64,000 bases of DNA from an uncultured Aquimarina sp. GTDB taxonomy: Bacteria; Bacteroidota; Bacteroidia; Flavobacteriales; Flavobacteriaceae. A program made the position numbers and the translations under genes. Below, in pieces: positions 24,179-33,699 of the stretch. Numbering within the stretch: the stretch's first letter is position 1; each line of letters begins with the position of its first letter. The DNA lies in the NCBI GenBank assembly GCA_947497175.1, contig CANMFM010000007.1:248001-312000 (forward strand). The letters are read 5' to 3'. Below the pieces are notes generated by a model. The model searched no databases. It was not told the DNA's origin and was given only the letters and a program-made list of their open reading frames with translations.

Positions 24179-26278
24179 CTAATAGTTCACTATCTCAAAC
24201 TCACTTCTCCTGTTGGTTTGATGTTCTTCTTCTGTGCATACCTTGGATCCACAATCAATGAGAGGTTGCGACTCTCCAAATCCAGTAAACTTCATCCTTC
24301 TTGCATTTACATACCCCTCTAGCGCCAGGTAATTACGTGTAGATTCTGCTCTTCTTTCTGACAGGGTCTGATTATACAAAGCTGTACCTCTGCTATCAGT
24401 ATGTGAACTTATCTTGATATACACCGTTTTGTAGCGTTCTAATTTTAATGCTAATTTGTCGAGCACTTTTTTAGAATCTGCTCTGATATTCCATTTATCA
24501 TAATCAAAATAAATAGGAGGCATTTTGAAGTATAACTTTCCGTTTTTCTCGATAACCGGAGGCCCATCTGTATCTGTAAGAAGTGTTTCTCTTAGCCTAG
24601 TTTTGCTAACCTCGTCTTCTTTTTGTCTTTTTGTAGTAATATCGGTAATTCGTACTTCGTCTCGAATAGTAACACTATCTTTTACAGTACTCTTATTTCT
24701 TTCATCTTCAGAAGAGACAATTATATCTTCTTTTTGTTTTTCCTTATCCAAATACACTACATACGTTTCTTCCTCTTTTTCTTTTACAACAATAGATTTT
24801 GTTCTTGTTCGATACCCGTTAGCCGAAGCTTTAAAATTATAATTTCCAGAAAAGATTTTAAGATCAAAACCTGCAACAGAATCTAATTGACTTTCATACA
24901 CCACTGCATTATCCCTATCATATAATATGGCATCTGAATTGGCTATATATTTATCGGTAGCGTAATCCCTAACCTCAAAACGGGCTATATACTCTTTTGG
25001 AAAAATATCTCCAATTTGTGAAAAGGCATAAATATCATCTCCCCCTTTTTTACGATTAGAAGCAAAAAAACCATCAGTTTGGTTATAGTAGGCCATCGAA
25101 AAGTCATCAAAACTGGAATTAATCGGAGCCCCTAAATTGATGGGTTTGGTTAATTTTTCATTTTTAAATTCTGAAACAAAAATGTCCATCATTCCTAAAC
25201 CCAAATGTCCATTTGAGGAAAAAAACAAATGACCAGCATTAGACATAAACGGAAACTGTTCTCTATGCTCTGTATTAATTTCGGGTCCAAGATTAACAGG
25301 GTTTCCGTATGTTCCATCCAGATTAACATCTACATAATAAATATCAAAGTCACCAAATCCTCCCGGCATATTTGAACTAAAATACAGTGTTTTACCATCA
25401 GCACTTAAGGATGGGTGTTCTATCGAATAATTTATATTGTTAAATGCCAGTTTTTCGGGTTTACTCCAATTGTTGTCAACTTTTACAGACTTATATAAAT
25501 GAATGGAGTTATTTCTAATACTATCAAATTTCTTCTTTCCTTTTTCTGAATTACTTTTAGAAATATACATTGTGTTTCCATCTGCTGAAAAACAGAAATT
25601 ACCTTCGTGTAGTTTAGAATTTATTTCATTGGCAATTGGAGTTATCTCAGAAACTGCCTGATTTTCCTGATCTACCAAGACCTGATAAATATCCAAAAAC
25701 GGTCTATGCGTCCATTTATACTGTTTATTTAGAAGTCCATATGGTTTTCTATCGGTCGTAAAGTATACTATACTATCTCTTTTGATAGCTCCAAACTCTG
25801 ACGCATCAGAATTAAAGTTAACATTTTTTATAGCGTAATCGTCATCTTTCAACTTAAAATCTTCTATCGTTGTAATTGCATCTGCTTTACTAAAATCAGA
25901 AGATGTGGTTTTATTTGATCTGTACAGCTCCAAAAAATCAATAGATTTATCATACTCTCCTAAAGCGGAAAGCACTTGATACATCATAAAATTATAAGTG
26001 TTATCATAAGTTTTGTCTCTATTGTAAAACTTTCCGGAAGTTAACACCTTTAAATATCTATACGCTTGTCTAAATTGAAACGTATTATAATATGAGGCAG
26101 ATATATTTTGTACAATATGCTTAGTGTACCCTTCGCGATTTAGGTCTTCTTCATATTGAATTGCTGCATTTATATAATCTCCTTTTTCAAAAAACCGATC
26201 GGCTCTGGTTTTTTGTTGCGCCAAAGCTACCTGCGTAAATAGTACAGTTACTAATATAAAAATAATGTTTGTTTTCAT
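24179..26278 (-). CDS. PD40 beta-propeller and OmpA domain protein of the PorP/SprF unit
   Basis: 699 residues. After a signal peptide (KTNIIFILVTVLFTQVALAQ) come TPR-like helices (about 25-140), a WD40-like/PD40 propeller (about 150-420; repeats such as HPSLSADGKTLYFSSNMPGG and EQFPFMSNAGHLFFSSNG), a carboxypeptidase-like Ig domain (about 430-515) and a C-terminal OmpA domain (about 585-699: IYFDYDKWNIRADSKKVLDKL, SHTDSRGTALYN, NRRSEFEIVNY). Such proteins accompany PorP/SprF barrels and T9SS substrates and tie the complex to peptidoglycan. It starts three bases after the PorP/SprF stop. Confidence 0.85.
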   Translation of the reverse strand: MKTNIIFILVTVLFTQVALAQQKTRADRFFEKGDYINAAIQYEEDLNREGYTKHIVQNISASYYNTFQFRQAYRYLKVLTSGKFYNRDKTYDNTYNFMMYQVLSALGEYDKSIDFLELYRSNKTTSSDFSKADAITTIEDFKLKDDDYAIKNVNFNSDASEFGAIKRDSIVYFTTDRKPYGLLNKQYKWTHRPFLDIYQVLVDQENQAVSEITPIANEINSKLHEGNFCFSADGNTMYISKSNSEKGKKKFDSIRNNSIHLYKSVKVDNNWSKPEKLAFNNINYSIEHPSLSADGKTLYFSSNMPGGFGDFDIYYVDVNLDGTYGNPVNLGPEINTEHREQFPFMSNAGHLFFSSNGHLGLGMMDIFVSEFKNEKLTKPINLGAPINSSFDDFSMAYYNQTDGFFASNRKKGGDDIYAFSQIGDIFPKEYIARFEVRDYATDKYIANSDAILYDRDNAVVYESQLDSVAGFDLKIFSGNYNFKASANGYRTRTKSIVVKEKEEETYVVYLDKEKQKEDIIVSSEDERNKSTVKDSVTIRDEVRITDITTKRQKEDEVSKTRLRETLLTDTDGPPVIEKNGKLYFKMPPIYFDYDKWNIRADSKKVLDKLALKLERYKTVYIKISSHTDSRGTALYNQTLSERRAESTRNYLALEGYVNARRMKFTGFGESQPLIDCGSKVCTEEEHQTNRRSEFEIVNY

Positions 26279-26281
26279 AAT

Positions 26282-27208
26282 CTAGAAAAATCTTGGAGAT
26301 GAATACGTATTGCTGAAATTCAAAAGATCAAAACTATACAATAAAACAATTTCATGACTTCCATTATTATAACCACTCAAATCACTAATATTAAAATCAT
26401 AGGAGTAGCCTATTTTTAAATTCTGGGTAATATTAAATCCAGCCAATGCGATAAATGCATCTGTATATCGATACGAAACCCCAAGTTCAAACTTGTCATA
26501 TATCAGCGAATTCAGAGAAATATCAAACGTTAAAGGCGCATCCAAAACCTGTTTAACTACCAATGATGGTTTTAATCGTACTTCATCTACAAAATCAAAA
26601 ACATAACCTGCAATACCGTATATATGGGTTTTTGTTTCGGCGACACCAATACCATTGATATCTACAGTACTTGGCAAGAGGTTTGGTGAAGATATCCCTG
26701 CATAAAAATTATGGGTAAACATAAATAATCCGGCTCCTATATTTAATTGTGTTGTCGATGTGTTGTCTGAAAATGCAGGATCTGTTGCTACGTCAGAGAG
26801 CGAAGGATCAATTTTAAAATTATTCACTCCTGCTTTTAATCCATAGGACAATTGAAGTTGATCAGACAATCTCGTTATGTACGCAAAATCTACATTTACG
26901 TAATTATTATTAACAGGTATTCCGTCCCCGATTCTATCATTCACATAATTTACACTTAATTCAATTTTTTCATTTATCGGGATATTCCCAAAAATATTTG
27001 CAGTTTGCGGGGCTCCTTCGATACCCGACCATTGTCTTCTATATAAAAGACCTGTAGAGATCAATCCACTCTGATTCGTTACATAGGCAGGATTTACTGT
27101 ACTCATATTATACATATACTGTGAGTACTGTGGTTCTTGCTGCGCACTAAGTACCGAGCAGAAAAGTATGGTTAGACTAAAAATTAATTTTAATTTTATC
27201 TGTAGCAT
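26282..27208 (-). CDS. Type IX secretion system membrane protein, PorP/SprF family
   Basis: 308 residues. The signal peptide ends at LSAQQ, then EPQYSQYMYNMSTVNPAYV (the family's opening) and LLYRRQWSGIEGAPQT follow, with barrel strands to the end. SprF in Flavobacterium johnsoniae is needed to export the adhesin SprB. It lies between a type-B sorted adhesin (upstream, 86 bases) and the PD40-OmpA gene (3 bases), so it probably serves that adhesin. Confidence 0.93.
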   Translation of the reverse strand: MLQIKLKLIFSLTILFCSVLSAQQEPQYSQYMYNMSTVNPAYVTNQSGLISTGLLYRRQWSGIEGAPQTANIFGNIPINEKIELSVNYVNDRIGDGIPVNNNYVNVDFAYITRLSDQLQLSYGLKAGVNNFKIDPSLSDVATDPAFSDNTSTTQLNIGAGLFMFTHNFYAGISSPNLLPSTVDINGIGVAETKTHIYGIAGYVFDFVDEVRLKPSLVVKQVLDAPLTFDISLNSLIYDKFELGVSYRYTDAFIALAGFNITQNLKIGYSYDFNISDLSGYNNGSHEIVLLYSFDLLNFSNTYSSPRFF

Positions 27209-27294
27209 TTATTTTTTTATTAGTCAGATAGCATCACCAAATATTCATTTTAATATGTTTAAGCTTGAATATCATGGTGTATTGTATTGTTTTA

Positions 27295-30123
27295 TTATCT
27301 GCTTAGGTAAAAACTTCCTTGTATTGGTAAATTATTTTCAAAATTTGGTGAGAAAATATAAAAATACGTTCCAGAAGGAAGATTATCTCCTATACGAACT
27401 GAGCTATTACTAGAGCCTCTAAATTCTTCAGTATCTTTATCACCTTCATAAACAAGTGCACCATATCGATTATATATTTTTATATCAAAATCCGGAAAAG
27501 CTTCAGGGATATTATATATATTATCTATAACCAGATCAAAGGTATCATTTTGACCATCTCCATTAGGAGAAACACCATCTTGAAAATCAATTGAACAGAA
27601 TTCACCATTAGAAAATTTCTCTCCAGTATTCAATATATTTATAAGAACCGGCAAGCGTTCAGATTCACAGTTATCTGTATCAATATTGGTAATAAAATAT
27701 ACCTGTTCATCAAACAACAATGGATTATCCGTAACAGGATCTTCACTATCTATTGTAGCATACCAATTATATTGTAAAACATCAACTTCTATATCCGCTA
27801 ATCGTTTTGCATCAAGAATACAAAATTCTTGTTCAGGAACGTTAGGTACCGGTACATCAATAATTTGTACAGCTACATTTAGCGAAGATTCATCACAAGG
27901 CAATGAATTCGTAACTACGTATCTAAAATTATAAATACCGCTGGTAAGTGTTTCAAAATTCAATACGCCATCGATAGTCAATGCGTCTGTATTATCAGAG
28001 TCTTGAAAAAAACCCGTACGTACCGTATTTCTATCTAAAAGAGAAAATAGATTTACACTTCCATCTAGTTTGCAAAATGTTTCATTCTGATCATTACCAA
28101 TTTCTGCGGGTTCTGCTATGCGTATCCTTACTGTAGATACAGCATCATTACTACATCCAGCATTTGCAGGAACGGTATAGGTATATAGGCCTTCATTTAG
28201 AGGAGGCAACATCGTATTGTTGGCTTCAAAAACCCCTAAGTGATCTGGTGATCTATAACCAAAAGGCCCTGTCCATGTTCCTGTTGTATCTGGCTCACCG
28301 CTCAACAAATCAAAAAGAGTAATCGTTAAATTATCAGAACATAGCGTAATTCCACTATTGCTTCCTCCTGCATCAGCTACTTTATTTATAGTAAATGTTA
28401 AATCTGCACGATCAGTACAGCCTCCAGAACTTATTGTTGTGTATGTAAATGTAAACGTTTGTGCTGTGTCACTCTCAGGAAAGACAAATGTATTATTAAG
28501 TATATCACCTGTAGCATTTGTCCAAACCCCGGTGGTCACTATCGTATCTGTGCCGTTTGTGTTTAATAAACTTCTTAAATTTACGCTGCCTAAAGATTCA
28601 CAAACATTAACTCCTGTGGTATTTTCTCCCGGATAATCAATCGGAGATATTATGATGGTAATCTCTGCTGATTCTGGTCCGCAAGGATGAGACGAATCTA
28701 CATTAGGTATACAAAAATTTGGATTAAACAATTCTTGCGAACCATACATTGGGCAAAGCAATAGAGGAGATACAGTATATCTAAACACATACGTACCTGC
28801 AGCAGCTCCAGGTATGTTTATGATTCCTCTATGTCTTTCTGAGGGACCTGTTATCGTTTCATCATCCAGGTTCGCCTGTAAATTGAGATCTGAGGGACCA
28901 CTAACAAATTCCCATTGGACATAGTCCTCTGTACTACTGCCATCCATATAATCAAACAGAACACCATTACTATCTGTAAAAAATTCAATAAAATCATATA
29001 AATCAGTTGAAGGATCAGTGAACTCTTCAGAACAAATTTCTGGTGGGGGACCATTTTGAGAAAAAGGTTTTAAAGCTTCAAAAACGGTAAACCTTACTCT
29101 GGAAGAAGCATCATCACAAACTCCGGAACGTTGTTCAACGGTATATGTAAAATTAAAATCCTGACATCCAAATCTAGGTGTAGTGGCCACTAAATCATCG
29201 TACAAGGCTCTTAGATTTATTTCAGAATCATTCGGACTTGTAATTTGTACACCATCTATCGACCATGTTCCTTCAAGATCTTCATTTAATAAAAAATCAT
29301 CATCCCTTAAATTAATTGAAGCATCATAATCTCCGTTTTCAAAGCTACTCTGACAAATATTATATGTAGAAGCATATCCTGAAAAAACTTGCCTTACCAC
29401 CGATATTTTTACTTCGGTAACAGATTGTGGCGGGCAAGCAGGATCAAAACCTGTTACGGTATATCTAAATGCAAATTCATCACTATCGATCCTGCCATCT
29501 CCAGGAGTATAAGGAATGGTAGTACTAAATAACGACCCTCTTAGATTGATATCGGACCTTGGAGGCCCTATATATTCCCACAAGCCATTTAAATGAGGTG
29601 GAGGAACATTACCAAGAGAGACCAATGTTTCAAATAAATCTATATCGACCAAAGGGTCTGGATCTGTTTTACACGGATCTTCATTATCACATACGATAAC
29701 ATTTACTTCATTAAGTCCATCCGGAGGCAAAGCTTGTCCTGAATAAGGACCTAAGATTAAATTCACCCTGCCTACAATCTGATCTGTACAACCAGAACCT
29801 GAGTTAAATAAAATAAACTGATAATCCGTTACGGATTTAGACGCATTATCAAGATCCCATAAACGCAATACACCATCGGGATTTAATGCAAAATTAAATT
29901 CAGGGTCAAACCACTCATCTCCAGCTTGGGGTGTTAACCCCGGTATTTCATCATACAGGTTTATAATCCCATCGGGACCTGCTGTACCGTCTCCATCAAT
30001 TACAGTCATATCACAAATACGAATATCTGGGTATGTGGTATTACACTGTGACAAAGAGATATGTGGTATGAAAAAAATGAACAATAGAATTTTTGCAAAG
30101 CTCTCCCAAAAAATCTTCAGCAT
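27295..30123 (-). CDS. Large secreted adhesin-like protein with T9SS type-B sorting domain
   Basis: 942 residues from the ATG at 30123; an in-frame TTG at 30141 is less likely. Signal peptide KILLFIFFIPHISLSQ. The body has several Ig-like or SprB-type segments of roughly 80-100 residues with paired cysteines and phrases such as FRYTVTGFD, FTFTYTTISSGGC and GLYTYTVPANAGC. The C-terminal about 85 residues are the gliding-motility-associated/type-B sorting domain (GVSPNGDGQNDTFDL, IKIYNRYGALVYEG, LPSGTYFYIFSP). It is exported by T9SS to the surface with help from the PorP/SprF protein encoded next. The ligand is unknown. Confidence 0.9.
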   Translation of the reverse strand: MLKIFWESFAKILLFIFFIPHISLSQCNTTYPDIRICDMTVIDGDGTAGPDGIINLYDEIPGLTPQAGDEWFDPEFNFALNPDGVLRLWDLDNASKSVTDYQFILFNSGSGCTDQIVGRVNLILGPYSGQALPPDGLNEVNVIVCDNEDPCKTDPDPLVDIDLFETLVSLGNVPPPHLNGLWEYIGPPRSDINLRGSLFSTTIPYTPGDGRIDSDEFAFRYTVTGFDPACPPQSVTEVKISVVRQVFSGYASTYNICQSSFENGDYDASINLRDDDFLLNEDLEGTWSIDGVQITSPNDSEINLRALYDDLVATTPRFGCQDFNFTYTVEQRSGVCDDASSRVRFTVFEALKPFSQNGPPPEICSEEFTDPSTDLYDFIEFFTDSNGVLFDYMDGSSTEDYVQWEFVSGPSDLNLQANLDDETITGPSERHRGIINIPGAAAGTYVFRYTVSPLLLCPMYGSQELFNPNFCIPNVDSSHPCGPESAEITIIISPIDYPGENTTGVNVCESLGSVNLRSLLNTNGTDTIVTTGVWTNATGDILNNTFVFPESDTAQTFTFTYTTISSGGCTDRADLTFTINKVADAGGSNSGITLCSDNLTITLFDLLSGEPDTTGTWTGPFGYRSPDHLGVFEANNTMLPPLNEGLYTYTVPANAGCSNDAVSTVRIRIAEPAEIGNDQNETFCKLDGSVNLFSLLDRNTVRTGFFQDSDNTDALTIDGVLNFETLTSGIYNFRYVVTNSLPCDESSLNVAVQIIDVPVPNVPEQEFCILDAKRLADIEVDVLQYNWYATIDSEDPVTDNPLLFDEQVYFITNIDTDNCESERLPVLINILNTGEKFSNGEFCSIDFQDGVSPNGDGQNDTFDLVIDNIYNIPEAFPDFDIKIYNRYGALVYEGDKDTEEFRGSSNSSVRIGDNLPSGTYFYIFSPNFENNLPIQGSFYLSR

Positions 30124-30163
30124 ATTTCTTTTTATATTCAAAATAACTAGTCTTTTAAGTATG

Positions 30164-30171
30164 CAAAAATA
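30164..30171 (-). promoter_or_regulatory. -7 promoter box of the adhesin-PorP-OmpA operon
   Basis: On the minus strand TATTTTTG matches TAnnTTTG, about 40 bases before the ATG at 30123. No -33 TTG is seen at the usual distance. Confidence 0.45.
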
Positions 30172-30235
30172 TAATTTTATTCAAGACCCTCATTGATATA
30201 CGGTATTTACTTACTTAAATGTTTAAGTATATACA

Positions 30236-30832
30236 CTACACTCTCGATTCTAAGGTTTTTACAATATCTTTTAATGTATAGCCCTTTGCCTGAAGTAATA
30301 TCAAATAGTGAAATAACAAATCTGCACTTTCATTTAGAAACAACTCATCATTATCATCTTTTGCCTCAATGACTACTTCTACAGCTTCTTCTCCTACTTT
30401 TTGAGCTATTTTATTAATTCCTTTTCTAAATAATGAAGCTACATAAGATTTTTCATCCTGCTGATTACTTTTTCGATCTTGAATCACCGTTTCCAATTGA
30501 GATAAAAATCCAAATGTAGTATCATTATCTTCTGCCCAACAGGTATCTGTGCCTTTATGACAAGTTGGACCTACGGGATCTACCATAATTAACAAGGTAT
30601 CTTGATCACAATCGACCTTAATGTCTATAAGGTTTAAAAAGTTACCACTTTCCTCTCCTTTTGTCCATAACCTATTTTTAGATCTACTAAAAAAAGTTAC
30701 TTTTTTTGTTTCTATTGTTTTAGTGTACGATTCTTGATTCATATAGCCTAACATTAATACATTTTTGGTTTTTGCATCTTGTACTATGGCAGGAACTAAT
30801 CCATCACTATTTTTATCGAAGTCTATTTTCAT
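30236..30832 (-). CDS. hisIE: Bifunctional phosphoribosyl-AMP cyclohydrolase / phosphoribosyl-ATP diphosphatase
   Basis: 198 residues catalysing steps 2 and 3 of histidine synthesis. The HisI part (1 to about 100) has GYMNQESYTKTIET, FFSRSKNRLWTKGEESGN and the metal motif CHKGTDTCW. The HisE part (about 105-198) has the EEAVEVVIEAKDDN helix pair of MazG type. It is the last gene of the his operon. The ATG at 30832 is preferred; an in-frame GTG three codons earlier falls in a repeat. Confidence 0.97.
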   Translation of the reverse strand: MKIDFDKNSDGLVPAIVQDAKTKNVLMLGYMNQESYTKTIETKKVTFFSRSKNRLWTKGEESGNFLNLIDIKVDCDQDTLLIMVDPVGPTCHKGTDTCWAEDNDTTFGFLSQLETVIQDRKSNQQDEKSYVASLFRKGINKIAQKVGEEAVEVVIEAKDDNDELFLNESADLLFHYLILLQAKGYTLKDIVKTLESRV

Positions 30833-30834
30833 TT

Positions 30835-30869
30835 CCCTCACCTTATCCCTCTCCTTTTAGAAGAAGGAG
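30835..30869. repeat. Short interspersed repeat in the hisF-hisIE gap
   Basis: CCCTCACCTTATCCCTCTCC followed by an inverted repeat (CTCCTT / AAGGAG). It shares 18 of 19 bases of its CCTCACC-TATCCCTCTC core with the copy at 34841-34871 in the same operon. Confidence 0.5.
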
Positions 30870-30900
30870 TTTACAGGTCTTTTTTAAATTATTACTATTT

Positions 30901-31656
30901 CTATATTCTAACTGGAATATTATTATCCTTTAATTCTTCTTTTAAATCTTTAATTTCTATTTCTTTAAAATGAAAGACGCTGGCAGCCAATGCGGCATCA
31001 GCTTTCCCACTTTTGAATGTATCTACAAAATGTTGTATGGTGCCTGCACCTCCAGAAGCTATAATCGGTATGTTAAGCTCTTCTGATAATTTTGCCAATG
31101 CTGTATTTGCGAACCCATCTTTAGTCCCATCATTATCCATAGAAGTAAAAAGAATTTCTCCTGCACCTCTACGTTCTACTTCTTTTGCCCAATCAAATAA
31201 ATTTAACTCTGTGGGCACCTTCCCGCCAACTAAATGTACTTTCCATTCTCCGTCGATCTGTTTAGCATCTATAGCGACTGTGATACACTGACTACCAAAC
31301 TTAGCTGCCAGGTCGTTAATTAATTGTGGATTTTTAACTGCAGAAGAGTTTACCGATACTTTATCTGCGCCATTTTGTAATAAAATATCTACATCTTCAA
31401 TAGAAGATATCCCGCCGCCAACGGTAAAAGGAATATTTACTTTTTCTGCAACATCCAGCACCAAATTTGCCAAGGTTTTACGCCTTTCTTCGGTTGCAGA
31501 AATATCTAAAAACACCAGCTCATCAGCTCCTGCTTTAGAATATAGATCTGCTAGTTCTACAGGATCTCCTGCATCTCGTAAAGCTACAAAATTGACTCCT
31601 TTTACAGTACGTCCGTTTTTAATATCCAGACAAGGTATGATTCGTTTTGTTAACAT
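30901..31656 (-). CDS. hisF: Imidazole glycerol phosphate synthase subunit HisF
   Basis: A 251-residue (beta/alpha)8 barrel, the cyclase half of IGP synthase, using ammonia from HisH to make IGP and AICAR. Catalytic D11 is in [11 protein letters not shown] and the second catalytic Asp in TVAIDAK. Phosphate-binding motifs are GGGISS and ASGGAGT. The length is standard. It is in the his operon five bases after the csaA-like gene. Confidence 0.97.
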   Translation of the reverse strand: MLTKRIIPCLDIKNGRTVKGVNFVALRDAGDPVELADLYSKAGADELVFLDISATEERRKTLANLVLDVAEKVNIPFTVGGGISSIEDVDILLQNGADKVSVNSSAVKNPQLINDLAAKFGSQCITVAIDAKQIDGEWKVHLVGGKVPTELNLFDWAKEVERRGAGEILFTSMDNDGTKDGFANTALAKLSEELNIPIIASGGAGTIQHFVDTFKSGKADAALAASVFHFKEIEIKDLKEELKDNNIPVRI

Positions 31657-31661
31657 ATGCG

Positions 31662-32000
31662 CTACGCTATTTTTGTTCCGTTTTCTACTTTTCTTTCTGG
31701 CTGAAGTAATATTACTTCTTTATCTTCACCCAAACCTCCTAACACAAGACATTCACTCATAAAATTTGCGATCTGCTTTGCAGGAAAGTTAACCACAGCT
31801 ACGACTTGTTGTCCTATGATTTCTTCACAAGAATACAATTTTGTAATTTGAGCAGATGTTTTTCTTTTTCCTAAAGCCCCAAAATCAATAACAATCTTAT
31901 ACGCAGGGTTTCTGGCTTCTTTAAATACTTCTGCAGAAATAATTGTACCTATTCTCATTTCTACCTTTTCAAAATCTTGCCAAGTTAATGTACTATCCAT
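31662..32000 (-). CDS. csaA: CsaA-like tRNA-binding-domain protein inside the his operon
   Basis: 112 residues forming one tRNA-binding (EMAP II-like OB-fold) domain: [70 protein letters not shown]. These are CsaA features; CsaA in Bacillus has chaperone activity and binds tRNA. It is inserted between hisA (4 bases) and hisF (5 bases), so it is cotranscribed with histidine biosynthesis. A functional link is not established, but a tRNA-binding protein in a tRNA-attenuated operon is suggestive. Confidence 0.88.
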   Translation of the reverse strand: MDSTLTWQDFEKVEMRIGTIISAEVFKEARNPAYKIVIDFGALGKRKTSAQITKLYSCEEIIGQQVVAVVNFPAKQIANFMSECLVLGGLGEDKEVILLQPERKVENGTKIA

Positions 32001-32004
32001 ATAC

Positions 32005-32730
32005 CTACGAATTAAGAATATAGTTTTCTAATTGCTTAAGGCTAATTCTATTTTCATAGATAGCCTTTCCGATAATTGTTCCCTCGCAACCCAGTTCTGC
32101 TAGTTTTGGCAGCTCGTCAAATGTTGAAATTCCTCCGGAAGCGATAAGGTTGAGCTCTTTAGTTTCTTCAAGGATTCTTTTATATAGCGTAAAAGAGGGT
32201 CCTTCTAACATTCCATCTTTACTGATGTCTGTACAGATCACATAGGCAACACGTTCTTTTTGATACTCTTGTATAAAAGGTATCAGCTCCTTATCACTTT
32301 CTTCTTGCCATCCACTCACTGCAATTTTTTCGTTATTGGCATCAGCTCCCAGAATTATTTTATCCGGACCATATGTATGAATCCATGCTAAGAACGTTTC
32401 AGGATTTTTAACAGCTATGCTACCCCCGGTAATTTGATTTGCTCCGTTTTCAAAAGCGATTTTAAGATCTTCATCCGTTTTTAAACCTCCTCCAAAGTCA
32501 ATTTTTAAGTTAGTTTTTGTAGCAATCTGTTCTAAAACTTTATGATTAACGATATGCTTAGATTTTGCGCCGTCTAAATCTACCAAATGCAAATATTGGA
32601 TTCCATAGTCTTCAAACTCTTTGGCAACTTCTAATGGATTTTCGTTATAAATCTTTTTTGTATCATAATCTCCTTTTGAGAGTCTAACACATTTACCATC
32701 AATGATATCTATTGCAGGTATTATTCTCAT
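32005..32730 (-). CDS. hisA: ProFAR isomerase HisA
   Basis: A 241-residue (beta/alpha)8 barrel isomerising ProFAR to PRFAR. Catalytic D8 is in [15 protein letters not shown], with the second Asp in the [14 protein letters not shown] loop. Phosphate sites are FGGGLKT and ASGGIST. The length is standard and it lies inside the his operon, 30 bases after the small upstream gene. Confidence 0.97.
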   Translation of the reverse strand: MRIIPAIDIIDGKCVRLSKGDYDTKKIYNENPLEVAKEFEDYGIQYLHLVDLDGAKSKHIVNHKVLEQIATKTNLKIDFGGGLKTDEDLKIAFENGANQITGGSIAVKNPETFLAWIHTYGPDKIILGADANNEKIAVSGWQEESDKELIPFIQEYQKERVAYVICTDISKDGMLEGPSFTLYKRILEETKELNLIASGGISTFDELPKLAELGCEGTIIGKAIYENRISLKQLENYILNS

Positions 32731-32760
32731 GTGAGTACTATATTTTGAATCGTTATTTAA

Positions 32761-33018
32761 TTAATCTAGAAGCTTTAGTAGTTTTTCTGCTACCATATCA
32801 CATTTTTCTCTATTTCCTGGCATTCCAATATTAGTTGTTTCAAACTTAAATAGGAGATCTGATAATCCTTTTGCATTTGTTCTACCAACAAGTTGATCAT
32901 AAACCGAGGGAACATAGCTGCGATATTCATCATTAGGCGCACTATTATTTATACCTATAGGATCCCATTCTGTCCATAAAATAAGATCAATCTGTTTATA
33001 TAATTGTTCCTTTTTCAT
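32761..33018 (-). CDS. Small conserved-type protein between hisH and hisA (DUF1871-like)
   Basis: 85 residues, predicted helical. It carries ILWTEWDPIGI followed by DEYRSYVPSVYDQL, a pattern I associate with DUF1871-type proteins (WDPIG...DEY...Y). The start is one base after the hisH stop, so it is cotranslated with hisH. No role in histidine synthesis is known to me; it may be a passenger. Confidence 0.65.
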   Translation of the reverse strand: MKKEQLYKQIDLILWTEWDPIGINNSAPNDEYRSYVPSVYDQLVGRTNAKGLSDLLFKFETTNIGMPGNREKCDMVAEKLLKLLD

Positions 33019-33019
33019 T

Positions 33020-33601
33020 TTACATTTCCAAAAAATTTCTTAGTATCTGTTCACCTACTGTACTACTTTTTTCAGGATGAAATTGAGTTCCGTAAAAGTT
33101 ATCTTTACGTAAAGCAGTACTATACTGTACGCCATAATATGATTGAGCAACAGTATCCTTTATTACAGGAGCATAATAGCTATGCACCAAATAAATATGC
33201 TCCTTTTCTTCTACTCCTGTAAACAGAGAAGATTTCAAAGACGTTATTTGATTCCAGCCTATTTGTGGTACTTTTACACCATGATTAAATCGCAATACAT
33301 TTACGTCAAAAATCCCCAGGCCTTTAGTATCTCCTTCTTCGGTATAGCTGCACATGAGTTGCATGCCCAGACAGATTCCAAGAACGGGTTGTTTTAATTG
33401 GGGCACCAGAGTGTCCAGCCCAGAGGCTTTTAGTTTTTTCATTGCACTACTAGCCTCTCCTACTCCCGGAAAAATCACCTTATCGGCTGCCTTAATCTCT
33501 TCTGGATCATCACTCAAAACAGCCTTATACCCCAATCGTTGTATAGCAAATTTTATAGATTGAATATTTCCAGCTCCATAATTTATTATAACAATTTTCA
33601 T
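33020..33601 (-). CDS. hisH: Imidazole glycerol phosphate synthase subunit HisH
   Basis: A 193-residue class I glutamine amidotransferase feeding ammonia to HisF. The nucleophile is C77 in GICLGMQLM. The other triad residues are in GTQFHPEKS near 170-178. The N-terminus IINYGAGNIQSIKFA is typical. It lies 98 bases after hisB; that gap contains palindromic repeats. Confidence 0.97.
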   Translation of the reverse strand: MKIVIINYGAGNIQSIKFAIQRLGYKAVLSDDPEEIKAADKVIFPGVGEASSAMKKLKASGLDTLVPQLKQPVLGICLGMQLMCSYTEEGDTKGLGIFDVNVLRFNHGVKVPQIGWNQITSLKSSLFTGVEEKEHIYLVHSYYAPVIKDTVAQSYYGVQYSTALRKDNFYGTQFHPEKSSTVGEQILRNFLEM

Positions 33602-33613
33602 TTTATCTATCAG

Positions 33614-33684
33614 TCCAGCGAGGGCCGGATTCTTTTTTAATTGAACCTATACACTTAATTTTGGATTCTGGTCTTCGCCGGAAT
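33614..33684. repeat. Pair of REP-like palindromes in the hisB-hisH gap
   Basis: Two short imperfect palindromes: around 33614-33632 (TCCAGCGAGGGCCGGATTC) and 33665-33684 (ATTCTGG, 6-base loop, CCGGAAT). They resemble the widespread interspersed type with ATTCCGG arms around a GCGAAG-like centre and are more GC-rich than the surroundings. Confidence 0.5.
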
Positions 33685-33699
33685 AACAAATGTTATTAT

